NCBI GenBank assembly: GCA_964019425.1
Contig: OZ025814.1
Span: 820,001 to 884,000 of the forward strand
DNA: 64,000 nucleotides
Direction: 5' to 3'
From: Flectonema sp. DT1601
Lineage: Eukaryota; Euglenozoa; Diplonemea; Diplonemida; Diplonemidae
Made by a program: the position numbers and the translations under genes. Positions 52,214 to 62,717 of the stretch are shown here, piece by piece; position 1 is the first letter of the stretch; every line of letters starts with the position of its first letter. The notes under the pieces were generated by a model. That model made no database searches, had not been told where the DNA came from, and saw only the letters and a program-made list of their open reading frames with translations.

Positions 52214-55200
52214 ATGGGTCAGGGACCCAGTAACATTACATGTGCGTCTGATGCGCCATGGGCATCAGAAGCTTTGAGAAAAGCAAACAAATGGTTGGAA
52301 GATCGAGAACGAGCACCTCTAATTGGAATAAAAACAGCTGAGCTGGATGATGCAAGTTTAGAATATTTACCAGAGATATGTTGGGTGAAGGGCGATGACT
52401 TGAATGAAGAAGAATTAAGCCCAACACTCCGAATGGTAAATGCTACCTATAGCAGTAATAAACCCACTGATTATGGAGGAAGAAACTGGTGCTTGAGAGC
52501 CAATCAAATGATGGGAAAAATCTACACTCACAGTGAAAGATTAAAGTTTGAAATTGAGCTAAAGACAGCAGCGATGGAATCAATGCCAGACCCTAAAGAT
52601 AGTTTTTGGGAAGACATGACAAGTTCTATTCAATTCGTAAAAAAGAGTGGATTCCTTTACTTAAAGTGTACTGGTAATTCTAATTTTTTAAAACACATCC
52701 TTGCGACACTAAAGATCTACAACCAAGCGATATACTCAACACCTACTCCACTAGCAGGCATCACAGCGCCCTGGGGAATAAGCTTATCATACGCTGGGTA
52801 TTCAATTTTAGCCTTGACCCTTCCACCATTCGAAACCTCTTCCGTTGAGGAGATAGAAGACTCAGGAGGTTCTACATTAAGATATGATCAAATTGCAGCA
52901 GCGCAGGCATTCTCATACGTGTTACAGGAACTTATGAATATTAACATTTCAACGCCATTAATTCAAGTCATATCTGATAAAGATACGAATAAATGGTCGA
53001 ATGGATGTATTCATGTACTACCAGGTTGTATTCTTTGCAAACAACTTCGAGAAGTTAGAATGGAATTACGACACGGACAGTCGGAAGTTACTTCCGTTCG
53101 TAATCACGTTCTTCTGTGTGCAGCTTATATTAAATCAAAACCAGAGTCATATTTAACGCAGGAGATTCTCGTTAACACAATTCACTCATTCGGGTTGTCA
53201 TTAAGACACATGGGTGGTATCTATTCAGCTTGTTTGAGTAACGCTTCTAAAGAAGCAATCCTTGTCGAAATATTATCACGTGCGTCAAAAAGAATTTGGT
53301 CTCGAGAAGTTACATCACTCGCTCAAACGAATGAATACACTGGTGAGCTTGCTCACTTGTTAGGTGTCACAAGTCAAGTATTCTCTTGTAGTACACCTGC
53401 ATTCTCATGGGTAGGGTCGTTAGCACCTATGATTCATGATATGTATTTTATAGACGTGAGTACATTTAAAATAAATAGTAGTTTATCAAAAAGGGTTTGG
53501 GTTCGACTCTGCACTCTCTGTGGTGTAATTGTACGAAATGGAAAACCATCAGAACTGATTCCCGTTATTAGAAGTTGTTGCGTTCCGAGTAGTTTGTTGC
53601 AGACAAAAGGACGAGTGGTAGAGTTGCAACTTATAAAGGAACTAAGAAAGTCTCATAGCGCTCCATTGCTAGCGATATCTCCGGTGTATGTGACTTTGAT
53701 TGAAATCCACTCTGATACTGATGCTACTGAACAGCTAATGATATCTTTACGTGAAGCTGAAGAATTCTATCCGTCATCACTTTACAACAATTACTGTATT
53801 GGATTAGCTTTCTTCTCTGTTGGTAATTTCTTATCTGACTTCTCAATCATGATTCATGGCTGGACTATTCAGAACTATCCAATAGCTGCAGCTATTAACC
53901 TCCTCCTGTTTATAAATACAAAGATAAGAAGTGGTACTACTAACGCGTTAGAACATATCATAACAATTCACAGTCTAATAAAGATACGAAGTAAGGTATT
54001 CGATGGAACTGTGCCGCCTTTATTAGTTGAGAATATTGGTTTTGCTCTGGCTGAAAGCGGTGAATTGCTATTAGAAAATAAACACTTTGAAGATGGTGAG
54101 GAAGTGTTGGATACTGCGTTGGAGATATGCAAAGACCAACCATCCGACTCCCGCAGCATCCTCACGATTAAGAATAATATTGCCACGGCGCTCTATCACG
54201 TGGGGAAACACGATGAAGCAGTTGTGCTTTATAGAAGTATTTTAAACCTCAGCAATAATAAAATTTCATCTATGAATAATTTAGCTACCGTATTATATCA
54301 CACTAAAAACCCAAAGTCATGGAAAGAAGCTGAATCCCTCTACAGGAAAGCTTTATCGGTATTTAATCAACCGAAAACACCTTCAGAAGAACAAGACTGC
54401 GAAAACATGAAACACAATTTGATAATTCTTCGAAAAACACGTCGGAAATGGGGCGCTCTCACAATTCAATGCGCTGTAAGAAGATTATTAGCTAAGAAGA
54501 AAGCTTCTGACTTAAAGTTGTTTTCGACTCTTCCACAGCTATTACATATTAAAAAGACAAACAGCAAAACTCAATCAGAAGAAGTTATCCCAACTTATCT
54601 ACTGGGATTTTATAAGAAAGTTCATCCATCAGAGTGGCTGTACCGTCACCGTACGTGGTACAAGAGTAGTAATACATCTCAAGGTCGGTGTGCTTGTATT
54701 CTTGAGGTCACTTTATCAAAAAGGTTAACAAAATCGACGTCTCTCTGGGCCATCGCATCATGGGCTGATAAATCTAGTTTCTCAGGGGTCTCAACAAAAC
54801 TTATCCACTGCACTTCCCAGTACAATCAACAACAACAAACCTTCATAAATCGCAGTAACCAAAACTGGTTAGCAGCTTCCGACAAGACGCCTATTCCTAT
54901 ATCTGTGGAAGTCTACAGCATTGGATGCCACATACAATCAGAATCTGAGCGACGGTCTGAACTTTGCATCCAGTTCGAATCCCACCTAGGCACTTTAAAT
55001 TGTCATCACGAAATAGGATTGCTTCAGTTTTTGGAAATGCAAGAGAGGTGTAGTATAAAAATGAAGGGAGATGCATTCATAAGGGAAGCTTTATTATCAG
55101 CACAAATTTCGATATTTGAGCTAATTGAATATGAGTCGAGAATACTGTTGTATAACAGTGAGTCTTGGTCAGGGATTACTTCTTCATGTGTTAGTGTACC

Positions 55201-58087
55201 GAAGAGATCTTTGTCTGAATCTCGTTTGTTTTGTTGTTCTCATCATTATTCTTCGTTGTGTTGTTTACTGTCAATGTCGGTTGGTTGTGGTAATCAACTA
55301 TTTGTGATATCTCCAACGGAAATATTGAAAACTGTTGATATTGAAGAGGCAACACGAGTGATCATCAACCAACACCAAGACAGTTGTTATCGTTTTATAG
55401 AAAACAAATTTTCAGTTGTTGAATCAGACGAAAGGTTTTGCAACAACCGAATGCGACAGATACTCGACAATCAGACAACAGAGAGAGATATAATAAACAA
55501 CGATGAGAGGAAATTATCAATTAAAATACTGGCTGCGGAAACTACGAATCTGATAATTGAAAAAGTTGCTTCAACAAAACAACTTCTTGTTGGAAAATCT
55601 GAAATATTAAATAATGAATCACGTCGAAGAGTTTTAATTATAAAACAACACTGCGATCAACTTGTTAATATGCTGTCGCAATTATTCAGTTCTGGTGTAT
55701 TGCTGCGAGCGACAAGTACATTGCCAACAGTTGATTTCATTATCTACTTGGAATCGACAGAGAGATCTTCTTACGGTTCAAAGTATCACCAAATATTGAA
55801 ACAGCTACATGAAGACTGCCATAAACAAATCCAAACTTCTGTTATTATTTCTCAACAAGAAAGATTACTAAGAAATAATATTGTGAAGGAACGTAGTGTG
55901 GGTTGGGATGAAGTGTGTCTTCGGATTTCACTCCTTCGCGATGAAGATTCGAAGTATCAATTACTGTCGTGTCATCAGTGTGAGACAGCCAACAGAAAAA
56001 ATAACATTTTAATGGAAATTAATTCATTCTTACTCTTGACTGATGGTGGAAGTATCCACAATGACATCTCCAGTCTCGTAGCTGATGAAGAACGTTTTCG
56101 CATTCAGTTCAATTCCGACCAATTCCAAGAATTTAACGTAATCTCCAAGACGAAAAATACTACTGCTCGAGAGGCAATTACTAATCTGTATAATAATGCA
56201 ATTCGGGAAGAGTATGAGTTATATGCGATGCAGATGACGTCAGAAAGTGAAAAAATAAAAAGACAAGAAATAACAGAAACAGAAGCAGCGCTATTCCCTC
56301 GAAAAGAAGATGAATTTGATTCTGTCGCAGCTTCAATGAAATCTCTTGCTGTTGATGTCATCGTAGAGTCTGAGAGAAAGAGAAGAGTTCTGATTAATGA
56401 GGACTCAACAATTGAGCAATTGGAGCTTCACCTTTCTAGTATTAGTGATGCTTATCATGTTGTTAGATGTTTTATTTTATCTGAAGAAAACATTGAAATG
56501 ACTGTTCTTAACAACACCAATTCAACAGAACTAATTACCATCTCTCATGAGGACCTATTTTGTTCTTCGTCTGTTGAAGAGCTTCACAACAGAGAAGTAA
56601 TTCAGAGAAATATAATCCAGCGACAGTCCTTTAACTGTATCCCTTATCATAGTGGAAGTGTCAGTTTTATTTATTCTCAATATTGTAGTGTGCGGATACT
56701 AACTGTGAAAGACTATTTCAGCACTGTAAGCCAACTGTATTACGACTTGTTAAACAACGTTGAAATACATTGTTGGAAATTTTTGACTTTGGAGCATGAG
56801 ACGCATATAACTTCAAATGTGAAGTGGTGTCTCAGAAATGAAATAGCATTGATGATAACAACTGAACAAAAGGATAGAGAATTAATTTCAAAACAAGGAT
56901 TATTATACATACGTGAAATAATAAATACCATTGAACCGATAGTTTCTGTTGATCAAACTGTTCAGTTGGCATCTTCAATCCCGACATTACAAAAAACTAA
57001 TGAAGTAGTTTTATTTTTTGAAGACGAAGAAGATTACAGAATCTGCTTATATGACGTTGCGTACATACCTAGTGTGAAGAGTTTAATGAATGTGTCCGAG
57101 TTGATTTCACGTATGAATATTTCAACCACTCGAAATATTGATATGCTTCAGTTTAGTGAAGTTCTTCAAAGATCGATAATTGTACTAAGTGAAAAACTGT
57201 TGGCAAATGATCAGGTTGAAAACCTTCAAAGAAACATTGTGTTGGCTGATGAGGAGTATAATATTCAATCTAATAGAGAAGCTCATCATTCTCAGGCAAT
57301 TCATAGGAACTGTTCTGGTGAAAGTAAACGACTGCTGGCTTTAGAACAGGCATCTCGTAGTCTGATCTTCTCTGATCAACTTTCTAATTATGATATTATT
57401 ATTGATGAAGAATCTGACGACAGAAAAGTCTTTCGAAATAGAACTCAGCAACACGAAGAACGAATTAGACAAGTTCTCATGAGAGAACAACAAAATGAAT
57501 TTGATCATCGAAAGTCTTTATTTAACGATGATGTAAAACACTACGCAGAGAAGATTCTACGAGAAACTATTACTAAAAACAACAAAGCTATTCTATTTAC
57601 ATCAAAGGCATTGGCGTTTAGATTGCGAGTTGTTGAAGATGAAACAAATGAGTTGGAGGACATAATGAATTCATGTTCTTACATGTTATCAAAACTACAG
57701 CGAGCAGAACCACCAGAAAGACTTAAAGTATCTGATAGTAATAAAAAGATTGTGGTGACAGTAGCAGTTCTTCGACTCTGTAGAAATGAACACCAAATTA
57801 GAAATGACATCATTAAACAGTTTACAAAACATATTGAAACGACTCTGTTGATATTTACCAGTTCATTATCTGCAATGGAAGCGAGAGCATCTCATGTTGC
57901 TACGCGACGAATAGCTTCTCCTCCTCTAAATCCAACTGTTTGGCTATCTGATTCTCAAACTAGAAGACGTGATGGAATTCAAACAGCTGAGTCGCTTGCT
58001 CATCGTCGCATCCTCCAACACGCTGATAAATCAAAGGTTTTTATAATTATAACATTGGGAAAGAATTATACTTTCGGTATGGGATGA
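52214..58087 (+). CDS. Very large TPR and IQ-motif protein with N-myristoylation signal
   Basis: 1957 aa. ATG 52214 is chosen because the frame upstream lacks ATG and this start gives MGQGPS, the N-myristoylation pattern (Gly2, Ser6). Residues ~605-725 hold TPR-like helices (ALAESGELLLENKHFEDGEEVLDTA, NNIATALYHVGKHDEAVVLY, WKEAESLYRKALSVF). An IQ calmodulin-binding motif follows near residue 746 (LTIQCAVRRLLAKKKAS). The C-terminal ~900 residues are repeats of roughly 55-65 residues, rich in R, E, Q and S (for example RRVLIIKQHCDQLV, RKRRVLINEDSTIEQ), forming a long helical rod. It would sit on a membrane and bind calmodulin. No enzyme is seen. Possibly flagellar. Confidence 0.82.
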   Translation: MGQGPSNITCASDAPWASEALRKANKWLEDRERAPLIGIKTAELDDASLEYLPEICWVKGDDLNEEELSPTLRMVNATYSSNKPTDYGGRNWCLRANQMMGKIYTHSERLKFEIELKTAAMESMPDPKDSFWEDMTSSIQFVKKSGFLYLKCTGNSNFLKHILATLKIYNQAIYSTPTPLAGITAPWGISLSYAGYSILALTLPPFETSSVEEIEDSGGSTLRYDQIAAAQAFSYVLQELMNINISTPLIQVISDKDTNKWSNGCIHVLPGCILCKQLREVRMELRHGQSEVTSVRNHVLLCAAYIKSKPESYLTQEILVNTIHSFGLSLRHMGGIYSACLSNASKEAILVEILSRASKRIWSREVTSLAQTNEYTGELAHLLGVTSQVFSCSTPAFSWVGSLAPMIHDMYFIDVSTFKINSSLSKRVWVRLCTLCGVIVRNGKPSELIPVIRSCCVPSSLLQTKGRVVELQLIKELRKSHSAPLLAISPVYVTLIEIHSDTDATEQLMISLREAEEFYPSSLYNNYCIGLAFFSVGNFLSDFSIMIHGWTIQNYPIAAAINLLLFINTKIRSGTTNALEHIITIHSLIKIRSKVFDGTVPPLLVENIGFALAESGELLLENKHFEDGEEVLDTALEICKDQPSDSRSILTIKNNIATALYHVGKHDEAVVLYRSILNLSNNKISSMNNLATVLYHTKNPKSWKEAESLYRKALSVFNQPKTPSEEQDCENMKHNLIILRKTRRKWGALTIQCAVRRLLAKKKASDLKLFSTLPQLLHIKKTNSKTQSEEVIPTYLLGFYKKVHPSEWLYRHRTWYKSSNTSQGRCACILEVTLSKRLTKSTSLWAIASWADKSSFSGVSTKLIHCTSQYNQQQQTFINRSNQNWLAASDKTPIPISVEVYSIGCHIQSESERRSELCIQFESHLGTLNCHHEIGLLQFLEMQERCSIKMKGDAFIREALLSAQISIFELIEYESRILLYNSESWSGITSSCVSVPKRSLSESRLFCCSHHYSSLCCLLSMSVGCGNQLFVISPTEILKTVDIEEATRVIINQHQDSCYRFIENKFSVVESDERFCNNRMRQILDNQTTERDIINNDERKLSIKILAAETTNLIIEKVASTKQLLVGKSEILNNESRRRVLIIKQHCDQLVNMLSQLFSSGVLLRATSTLPTVDFIIYLESTERSSYGSKYHQILKQLHEDCHKQIQTSVIISQQERLLRNNIVKERSVGWDEVCLRISLLRDEDSKYQLLSCHQCETANRKNNILMEINSFLLLTDGGSIHNDISSLVADEERFRIQFNSDQFQEFNVISKTKNTTAREAITNLYNNAIREEYELYAMQMTSESEKIKRQEITETEAALFPRKEDEFDSVAASMKSLAVDVIVESERKRRVLINEDSTIEQLELHLSSISDAYHVVRCFILSEENIEMTVLNNTNSTELITISHEDLFCSSSVEELHNREVIQRNIIQRQSFNCIPYHSGSVSFIYSQYCSVRILTVKDYFSTVSQLYYDLLNNVEIHCWKFLTLEHETHITSNVKWCLRNEIALMITTEQKDRELISKQGLLYIREIINTIEPIVSVDQTVQLASSIPTLQKTNEVVLFFEDEEDYRICLYDVAYIPSVKSLMNVSELISRMNISTTRNIDMLQFSEVLQRSIIVLSEKLLANDQVENLQRNIVLADEEYNIQSNREAHHSQAIHRNCSGESKRLLALEQASRSLIFSDQLSNYDIIIDEESDDRKVFRNRTQQHEERIRQVLMREQQNEFDHRKSLFNDDVKHYAEKILRETITKNNKAILFTSKALAFRLRVVEDETNELEDIMNSCSYMLSKLQRAEPPERLKVSDSNKKIVVTVAVLRLCRNEHQIRNDIIKQFTKHIETTLLIFTSSLSAMEARASHVATRRIASPPLNPTVWLSDSQTRRRDGIQTAESLAHRRILQHADKSKVFIIITLGKNYTFGMG

Positions 58088-58242
58088 TTCTACTCAACAC
58101 TCAAATTATTATTTTTTTTCTCTTGTCTTTTTTTTACCTTTTTCACATCTTGTTTACACCTGCTTTGTGGAAGGCATATAACCAACTATAGAAGTTTTAT
58201 GTTTGTGTTGATATTTTTATATTAAAAACTTGTTAACAGATT

Positions 58243-59502
58243 ATGGGAGAAGTCGACCCCAAAACATGGTTAGAATGTGTGAGTTGGGATACGTTAGATT
58301 TGAAGTTTCGATCTACGTTTCGAGATGTATTTATAACACCGACAGGTCAGACGGTTATATATTTATTGGGTGAGGCATGTGATGAAGATGGTAATGAAAT
58401 TATTGTAATAGTAACTGCTGATAGCATCCTACTATTCGAATCTGATGCTGTTCTACTGCGAGCAGAACTTATATCTGATTTACAACACTGCACTTGCGGT
58501 ATTGACGGATGGGTTAGCGCAACAGGTCTAGTCAGCACTTCAATGAGATTTCACAAAGAAGATTTAGGAACTAAATTCATCAGACTTCTATTCAACCTTT
58601 ACAGACACATTACAAAAAACACGCTAACCTTAACATACACAGAGGATGAGATGGGTGCTTCTCCTCCTCATAAATCACGTTCTCTACTTCGACATACTTC
58701 CCAATCAGTTGAAACTAACAATACGAAAAGAGTCTTTCCCACGAGTGCTGTCACCGCTGATAGTGATATGTTACAAAACTCTTTAGTAGATAATCAGACA
58801 ACAACAACAACAACAACAACAACTCCGGAAAGAAGTGGTTCTCCGTATTCTCATTTAATAACATCTAGTCCTGGAAAGGTTCAAGGAAGATATTACGGTT
58901 TGAAAAATAAAAGTGTTGACGAAGATGGTTCACCCTCCTCACCAGGAAGAGAAGTAACCGCTCGCATCATTGAATCACAAAATTCTGTTAAAATACGAAA
59001 ATTAGAAGATACAGTTGAGAATATGTTAACCATGATAAACAATCTCAAAGGGGAAATGGAAATATTAAAAGAAAACGGAAATCATATGAAAGCGTTGTCT
59101 GAAGGACTAATCGCTGATAAACGTGATCATGAGATTAAAAAGATTCTTATTTGCGATGAATTAGCAATAAATGTCAATGCAATTCACACTCGTCTATTAT
59201 CATGCGTCCCCAGCACGCTGTTTATAAAAACTGCGAATACGGTGGAGACAATTCGTTATCAGGTAACAACTATGAATTTTGATTTAATTTTTATGGATTT
59301 TTCACTTGATGGTCCAAACTTACTTTTTGAGCTTCGTCATGGTCAAGGTTTTAATAATAAAACACCAGTGATATCACTAATAACAAACCCAACACCTCAA
59401 GACCGTGACTCGTCTCGATCTGGGGGTTTTAACGGATGTCTTCCAAAACCAATTACCACTAACTTGTTAAAACAATTGACAAACAGATTTCTTTGTATGT
59501 AG
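58243..59502 (+). CDS. PH-like domain plus response-regulator receiver domain
   Basis: 419 aa; ATG 58243 follows TTGTTAACAG. Residues ~10-130 are PH-like (NEIIVIVTADSILLFESDAVLLRAELI...). A Thr run (ACA codons), Ser-rich linker and short coiled coil (RKLEDTVENMLTMINNLKG) follow. Residues ~300-419 form a receiver domain: D305-E306 (ICDELAIN), phospho-acceptor D352 (DLIFMDFSLDG), T381 (VISLITNP) and K402 (GCLPKPI). Spacing matches CheY (D13, D57, T87, K109) within two residues, so all residues needed for phosphorylation are present. Two-component receivers usually follow a histidine kinase; none is in the window. A second, 5'-truncated copy begins at 62660. Confidence 0.85.
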   Translation: MGEVDPKTWLECVSWDTLDLKFRSTFRDVFITPTGQTVIYLLGEACDEDGNEIIVIVTADSILLFESDAVLLRAELISDLQHCTCGIDGWVSATGLVSTSMRFHKEDLGTKFIRLLFNLYRHITKNTLTLTYTEDEMGASPPHKSRSLLRHTSQSVETNNTKRVFPTSAVTADSDMLQNSLVDNQTTTTTTTTTPERSGSPYSHLITSSPGKVQGRYYGLKNKSVDEDGSPSSPGREVTARIIESQNSVKIRKLEDTVENMLTMINNLKGEMEILKENGNHMKALSEGLIADKRDHEIKKILICDELAINVNAIHTRLLSCVPSTLFIKTANTVETIRYQVTTMNFDLIFMDFSLDGPNLLFELRHGQGFNNKTPVISLITNPTPQDRDSSRSGGFNGCLPKPITTNLLKQLTNRFLCM

Positions 59503-59647
59503 GCTGTACTTATAGATGATGTACTTTTGTGGAAGTAAAAAAAATTGTTTGTTGTTGTTGTTTTTCTAAAAATTCTATTTTCTTCACAGCATCATATCAT
59601 TGCTATCATGGAGTACGTTGATATGCTTCGCAGCTCCTCGTTCGTAA
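58316..59647 (+). repeat. Tandem duplication, first copy of the seen overlap
   Basis: The sequence from 58316 recurs from 62660 to the window end. Offset is 4344 before the ACA run and 4353 after it, because the second copy has nine more bases (three ACA codons). By eye I also saw one synonymous change (58626 versus 62970) and one spacer change (59522 versus 63875). The unit would be 58316-62659. Confidence 0.95.
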
Positions 59648-60453
59648 ATGAGACTGACGTGTTAATTCAAGACTCTTGGGGTCGTCTTGCTGCCATGAAT
59701 GACGATTGGACTAATGAGTACATGTTTGTTCATACGTGGACTGGAGTTATTTACTACGCTTTGAATATCCCGTTGTTGATTTTTAATTTCTTCCCTGCAA
59801 TCAACCCTCTTGAGAGATGGAAGATTCAGAAGGGAAAATATGAGACTTTTCCAAATGTCTGTAAGATGATGGTGTATGTTGTTGTTAACCAGACTCTCAG
59901 TACTGCTGCTGCTGTAATGACTCAGCCTAGACGTGATATTTCTATTGAAACAGTTCCCAGCTGTGTTGACTTAGCATGGCAAGTGGTTGCTTGTATGGTT
60001 TTATATGATTCTTTCTTTTTCTGTCTTCATTGCATCATGCATACAGAATGGATGTATTATAATATTCATCAGACCCATCACTTGTCAAAGACCTCAATTG
60101 GAATAAGTAACGCTTACTTCAACCCTATTGACTACGTTCTTACTACATTCTGTGTTTATATTCCTCCTCTTTTAATTTCAAACCACGTTGTTACTCAAAT
60201 TGTTTGGTTTTCAGTCTTGGTTTGTGAATCAACCAATGCTCACTGTGGATACCGTATTCCATTTCTTCCTGATGCACGTGATCACGACTTCCACCACTCT
60301 CACTCAAACCACGCAAATGAAAAGTACCGTTTTGTTAACATGGGAAGCTTCTTTTTGATTTGGGACAGAATCTTGGGAACACGTGACCCGTGTACCAACT
60401 GGTGGATTGAGAAAGAGGCTGCTGAGAAGGAAGCTCAGAAGAAAACTCAGTAG
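59608..60453 (+). CDS. Fatty-acid hydroxylase superfamily (sterol desaturase/C4-oxidase type)
   Basis: 281 aa from ATG 59608, which follows the acceptor TTTTCTTCACAG at about 59590. Membrane helices lie near residues 38-62, 82-105, 125-140 and 175-205. The three His boxes for a di-iron centre are present: H141-x3-H145 (HCIMH), H154-x2-HH (HQTHH) and H226-x2-HH (HDFHH). These fit C4-sterol methyl oxidase, C5-desaturase or fatty-acid 2-hydroxylase; motif spacing does not decide which. It ends KKTQ, a dilysine ER-retrieval signal, so it should be an ER enzyme of sterol or sphingolipid modification. Confidence 0.9.
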   Translation: MEYVDMLRSSSFVNETDVLIQDSWGRLAAMNDDWTNEYMFVHTWTGVIYYALNIPLLIFNFFPAINPLERWKIQKGKYETFPNVCKMMVYVVVNQTLSTAAAVMTQPRRDISIETVPSCVDLAWQVVACMVLYDSFFFCLHCIMHTEWMYYNIHQTHHLSKTSIGISNAYFNPIDYVLTTFCVYIPPLLISNHVVTQIVWFSVLVCESTNAHCGYRIPFLPDARDHDFHHSHSNHANEKYRFVNMGSFFLIWDRILGTRDPCTNWWIEKEAAEKEAQKKTQ

Positions 60454-61451
60454 AGATTCCCGTTGTCTCTTTGCCTCTTCGATTCTAAAAAAGATTATTA
60501 GGAGAGACAAAAAAAAAAAGAAAACACAATAAAAATATGAACACGAAAAAGGAAAAATAAAAATAGTTCGAAGGAATCCTTAAAGATACCTTCAAAACGA
60601 CTACTCGTTGTAATGAAAAAGCGGTGTTGTGTTATTAAGCTCCAACTACACATTTGCTCTTTTTTCTTTTTTACCACCCCCCGACCTTTGTTTTTTCTTG
60701 CACGACATATCATCCACACCCTTAGATAGATATGGTGATCAAAATCATTTTTTGACGCTCGTTGAAATATTTTGTTCAAAGCCTTAACCTTATTGTAAAA
60801 ATACAATTCTACATCTGAATGTTTTTGATATTTATTGCAATGTTAATCTGAATTGACTTCTTCTCCGACTTCGTCAGTGTAAAAAACTTTTTTAGAAAAA
60901 GTAGATTCTGCTATTTTTGTAACAGGTTTCATCTTATCTTTTTTTTTTGTTCCCTGTGCTGTATACAAAGCTTCTTTTCCGGGGTAACCGTCCTTGGTCT
61001 TGAAAGTCAGTAGCTTTCAACAAAACGTTGTTCCCTAACCTTTTTTTTTTTTTTTTGGGAGGTCTTTTGTATCTGTAAGCGACTATGCGGATTTTTTCTT
61101 TTTTTGCTGGTCGCTATCAGCGCGCCGTTTAGTTCACACAGCGGTGTTGCTGCATTGTGTCGTTGTCTCAGTGTTATGTGAGAGACTTTTTGTTATTCAC
61201 ATGTCTTATCAATTTGGTTCAAAGCTTCTCAGTGAATAAAAAAAAAACCGCATCCGTACGATTGGTGTTCTCTGCCTACTTGTTTGCTAAAAGTTTTAAG
61301 TAAACACAACATTTAGTGTTGTTAATCTCTTTATTAAATTCCCAGTAGTAATAAAATGACTGTGGAGATGTTCTTTTGTCTTGATCATACTGTACTGTGG
61401 TGAATTAGTTTTCATATTTAAAAAAACCAATCAGGTCTTAAAAAAAGATGA
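60454..61451. other. 1-kb spacer
   Basis: TTGTCTCT and AGAGACAA face each other near 60464 and 60503. 60858-60875 is the exact reverse complement of 18403-18420. T runs occur near 60939 and 61040. CCAATCAG near 61435 is a candidate acceptor. No gene is seen. Confidence 0.5.
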
Positions 61452-62717
61452 ATGCAGCTCCTCACAGTAATTATAGCTCTTGTGTTCTCTCCATGTACAA
61501 CAAACGAAGCGAAAGCTCTACGGGATTTATACACTAAGACTTTTGACAAACACAAGAATTCAGCAGGCAACTATGACAGAGGTTGGAAGCGATACAGAGA
61601 CTGGATGAGTGGAGACCCCTGTGGTGATGGAACAGCAAATGGAAGATGGGAAGGAGTGACTTGTGTTGGATGCCCAGCATGTAGAATAACTGAATTATCT
61701 CTTTATAATAATGGACTTAGAGGATCTTACACTTCATCAATGTTCTCACCTCTAACAGAACTCAGAGTACTACACCTACGGGCTAATTCTGTTACCGGAA
61801 CCTTTCCTTCGGGAGTCTTACCACTGATGACTAAATTAACACATTTACATTTAGGTGATTCACTGACAGGTACGTTACCCGATTGGACTAATTCGAAGAA
61901 AACTCTTCAAGTTATTCATATGTCTGGACCTTTCTCAGGTAATTTAAAACCCAACTACTTGGACTTACCTCAGGCTACTGACGTTCGATTTTGGGCAACA
62001 AAATTAACAGGTCCGCTACCTCCATTTAACCTGATGCCAAAGGTTACTAAGATTTATATTGCAAGTAATCGGGTTTTGGATGATGCTCCTATACCAGATC
62101 TTGGTAGTAATCCGGAACTGAAATCATTAACGCTGTACCACAGTAGGTTGAATGGAAATATACCATCTTTTTCAAATCTTGGTAAGTTAGACTCTCTTGA
62201 CTTACGGTATAATGCTCTTACTGGTGATTTACCAGAGTTTCCATCTTATAGTATTCTGAAGACTGTCAGAGTTCACAATAATCTCATAAGTAGTTTATCA
62301 ATGCATCGTCCTCCTCAAGATAAGTTGAAGTTCCCGTTGTTAACATTATTGGAAGCTCATACTAATTTATTAACCGGAACACTTCCTTGTCACTCGGATG
62401 TGTATCCGAGTTTAGCTACCCTTGAGATTGGTTATAACTTTATGACAGGAACACTTCCTTGTTTACACTACTTGGGTGGAATGTCTATTTATAAGGTTAA
62501 CTCAAATGACTTTACTGGAACATTACCAGACTCTACTCTTCCAAATGGCGTTGTTGTGTTTGATGTTACTGAAAACAGATTGAGTGGAACCATTCCATCA
62601 AAGTTTTTAAATGCGATGTTCACTGCTGAAGTTGTTCGCTTAGGAGAGAATATGTTTAGCGTTTCGAGATGTATTTATAACACCGACAGGTCAGACGGTT
62701 ATATATTTATTGGGTGA
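61452..62717 (+). CDS. Secreted plant-type LRR protein, 3' end replaced by the duplication
   Basis: 421 aa from ATG 61452, with a signal peptide (MQLLTVIIALVFSPCTT). The N-terminal cap is the LRRNT_2 type: KALRDLYTKTF, then GDPCGDGTANGRWEGVTCVGCPAC. About 12 LRRs follow with the plant-specific L-x-G-x-(L/I)-P pattern (ITELSLYNNGLRGSY, LTGTLPDW, LTGPLPPF, LNGNIPSF, LTGTLPC, LSGTIPSKF). After GENMFS the frame enters the duplicated receiver gene in another frame and stops within 18 codons (VSRCIYNTDRSDGYIFIG), so the native C-terminus, possibly a membrane anchor, is missing. A whole copy should lie beyond the window. An alternative ATG at 61448 is out of frame. Confidence 0.85.
   Translation: MQLLTVIIALVFSPCTTNEAKALRDLYTKTFDKHKNSAGNYDRGWKRYRDWMSGDPCGDGTANGRWEGVTCVGCPACRITELSLYNNGLRGSYTSSMFSPLTELRVLHLRANSVTGTFPSGVLPLMTKLTHLHLGDSLTGTLPDWTNSKKTLQVIHMSGPFSGNLKPNYLDLPQATDVRFWATKLTGPLPPFNLMPKVTKIYIASNRVLDDAPIPDLGSNPELKSLTLYHSRLNGNIPSFSNLGKLDSLDLRYNALTGDLPEFPSYSILKTVRVHNNLISSLSMHRPPQDKLKFPLLTLLEAHTNLLTGTLPCHSDVYPSLATLEIGYNFMTGTLPCLHYLGGMSIYKVNSNDFTGTLPDSTLPNGVVVFDVTENRLSGTIPSKFLNAMFTAEVVRLGENMFSVSRCIYNTDRSDGYIFIG

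Noticed and set aside
61448-62717. A fusion protein of the LRR gene with the receiver gene at 62660
   Set aside because: The two frames differ; the LRR frame stops at 62717, soon after the junction.
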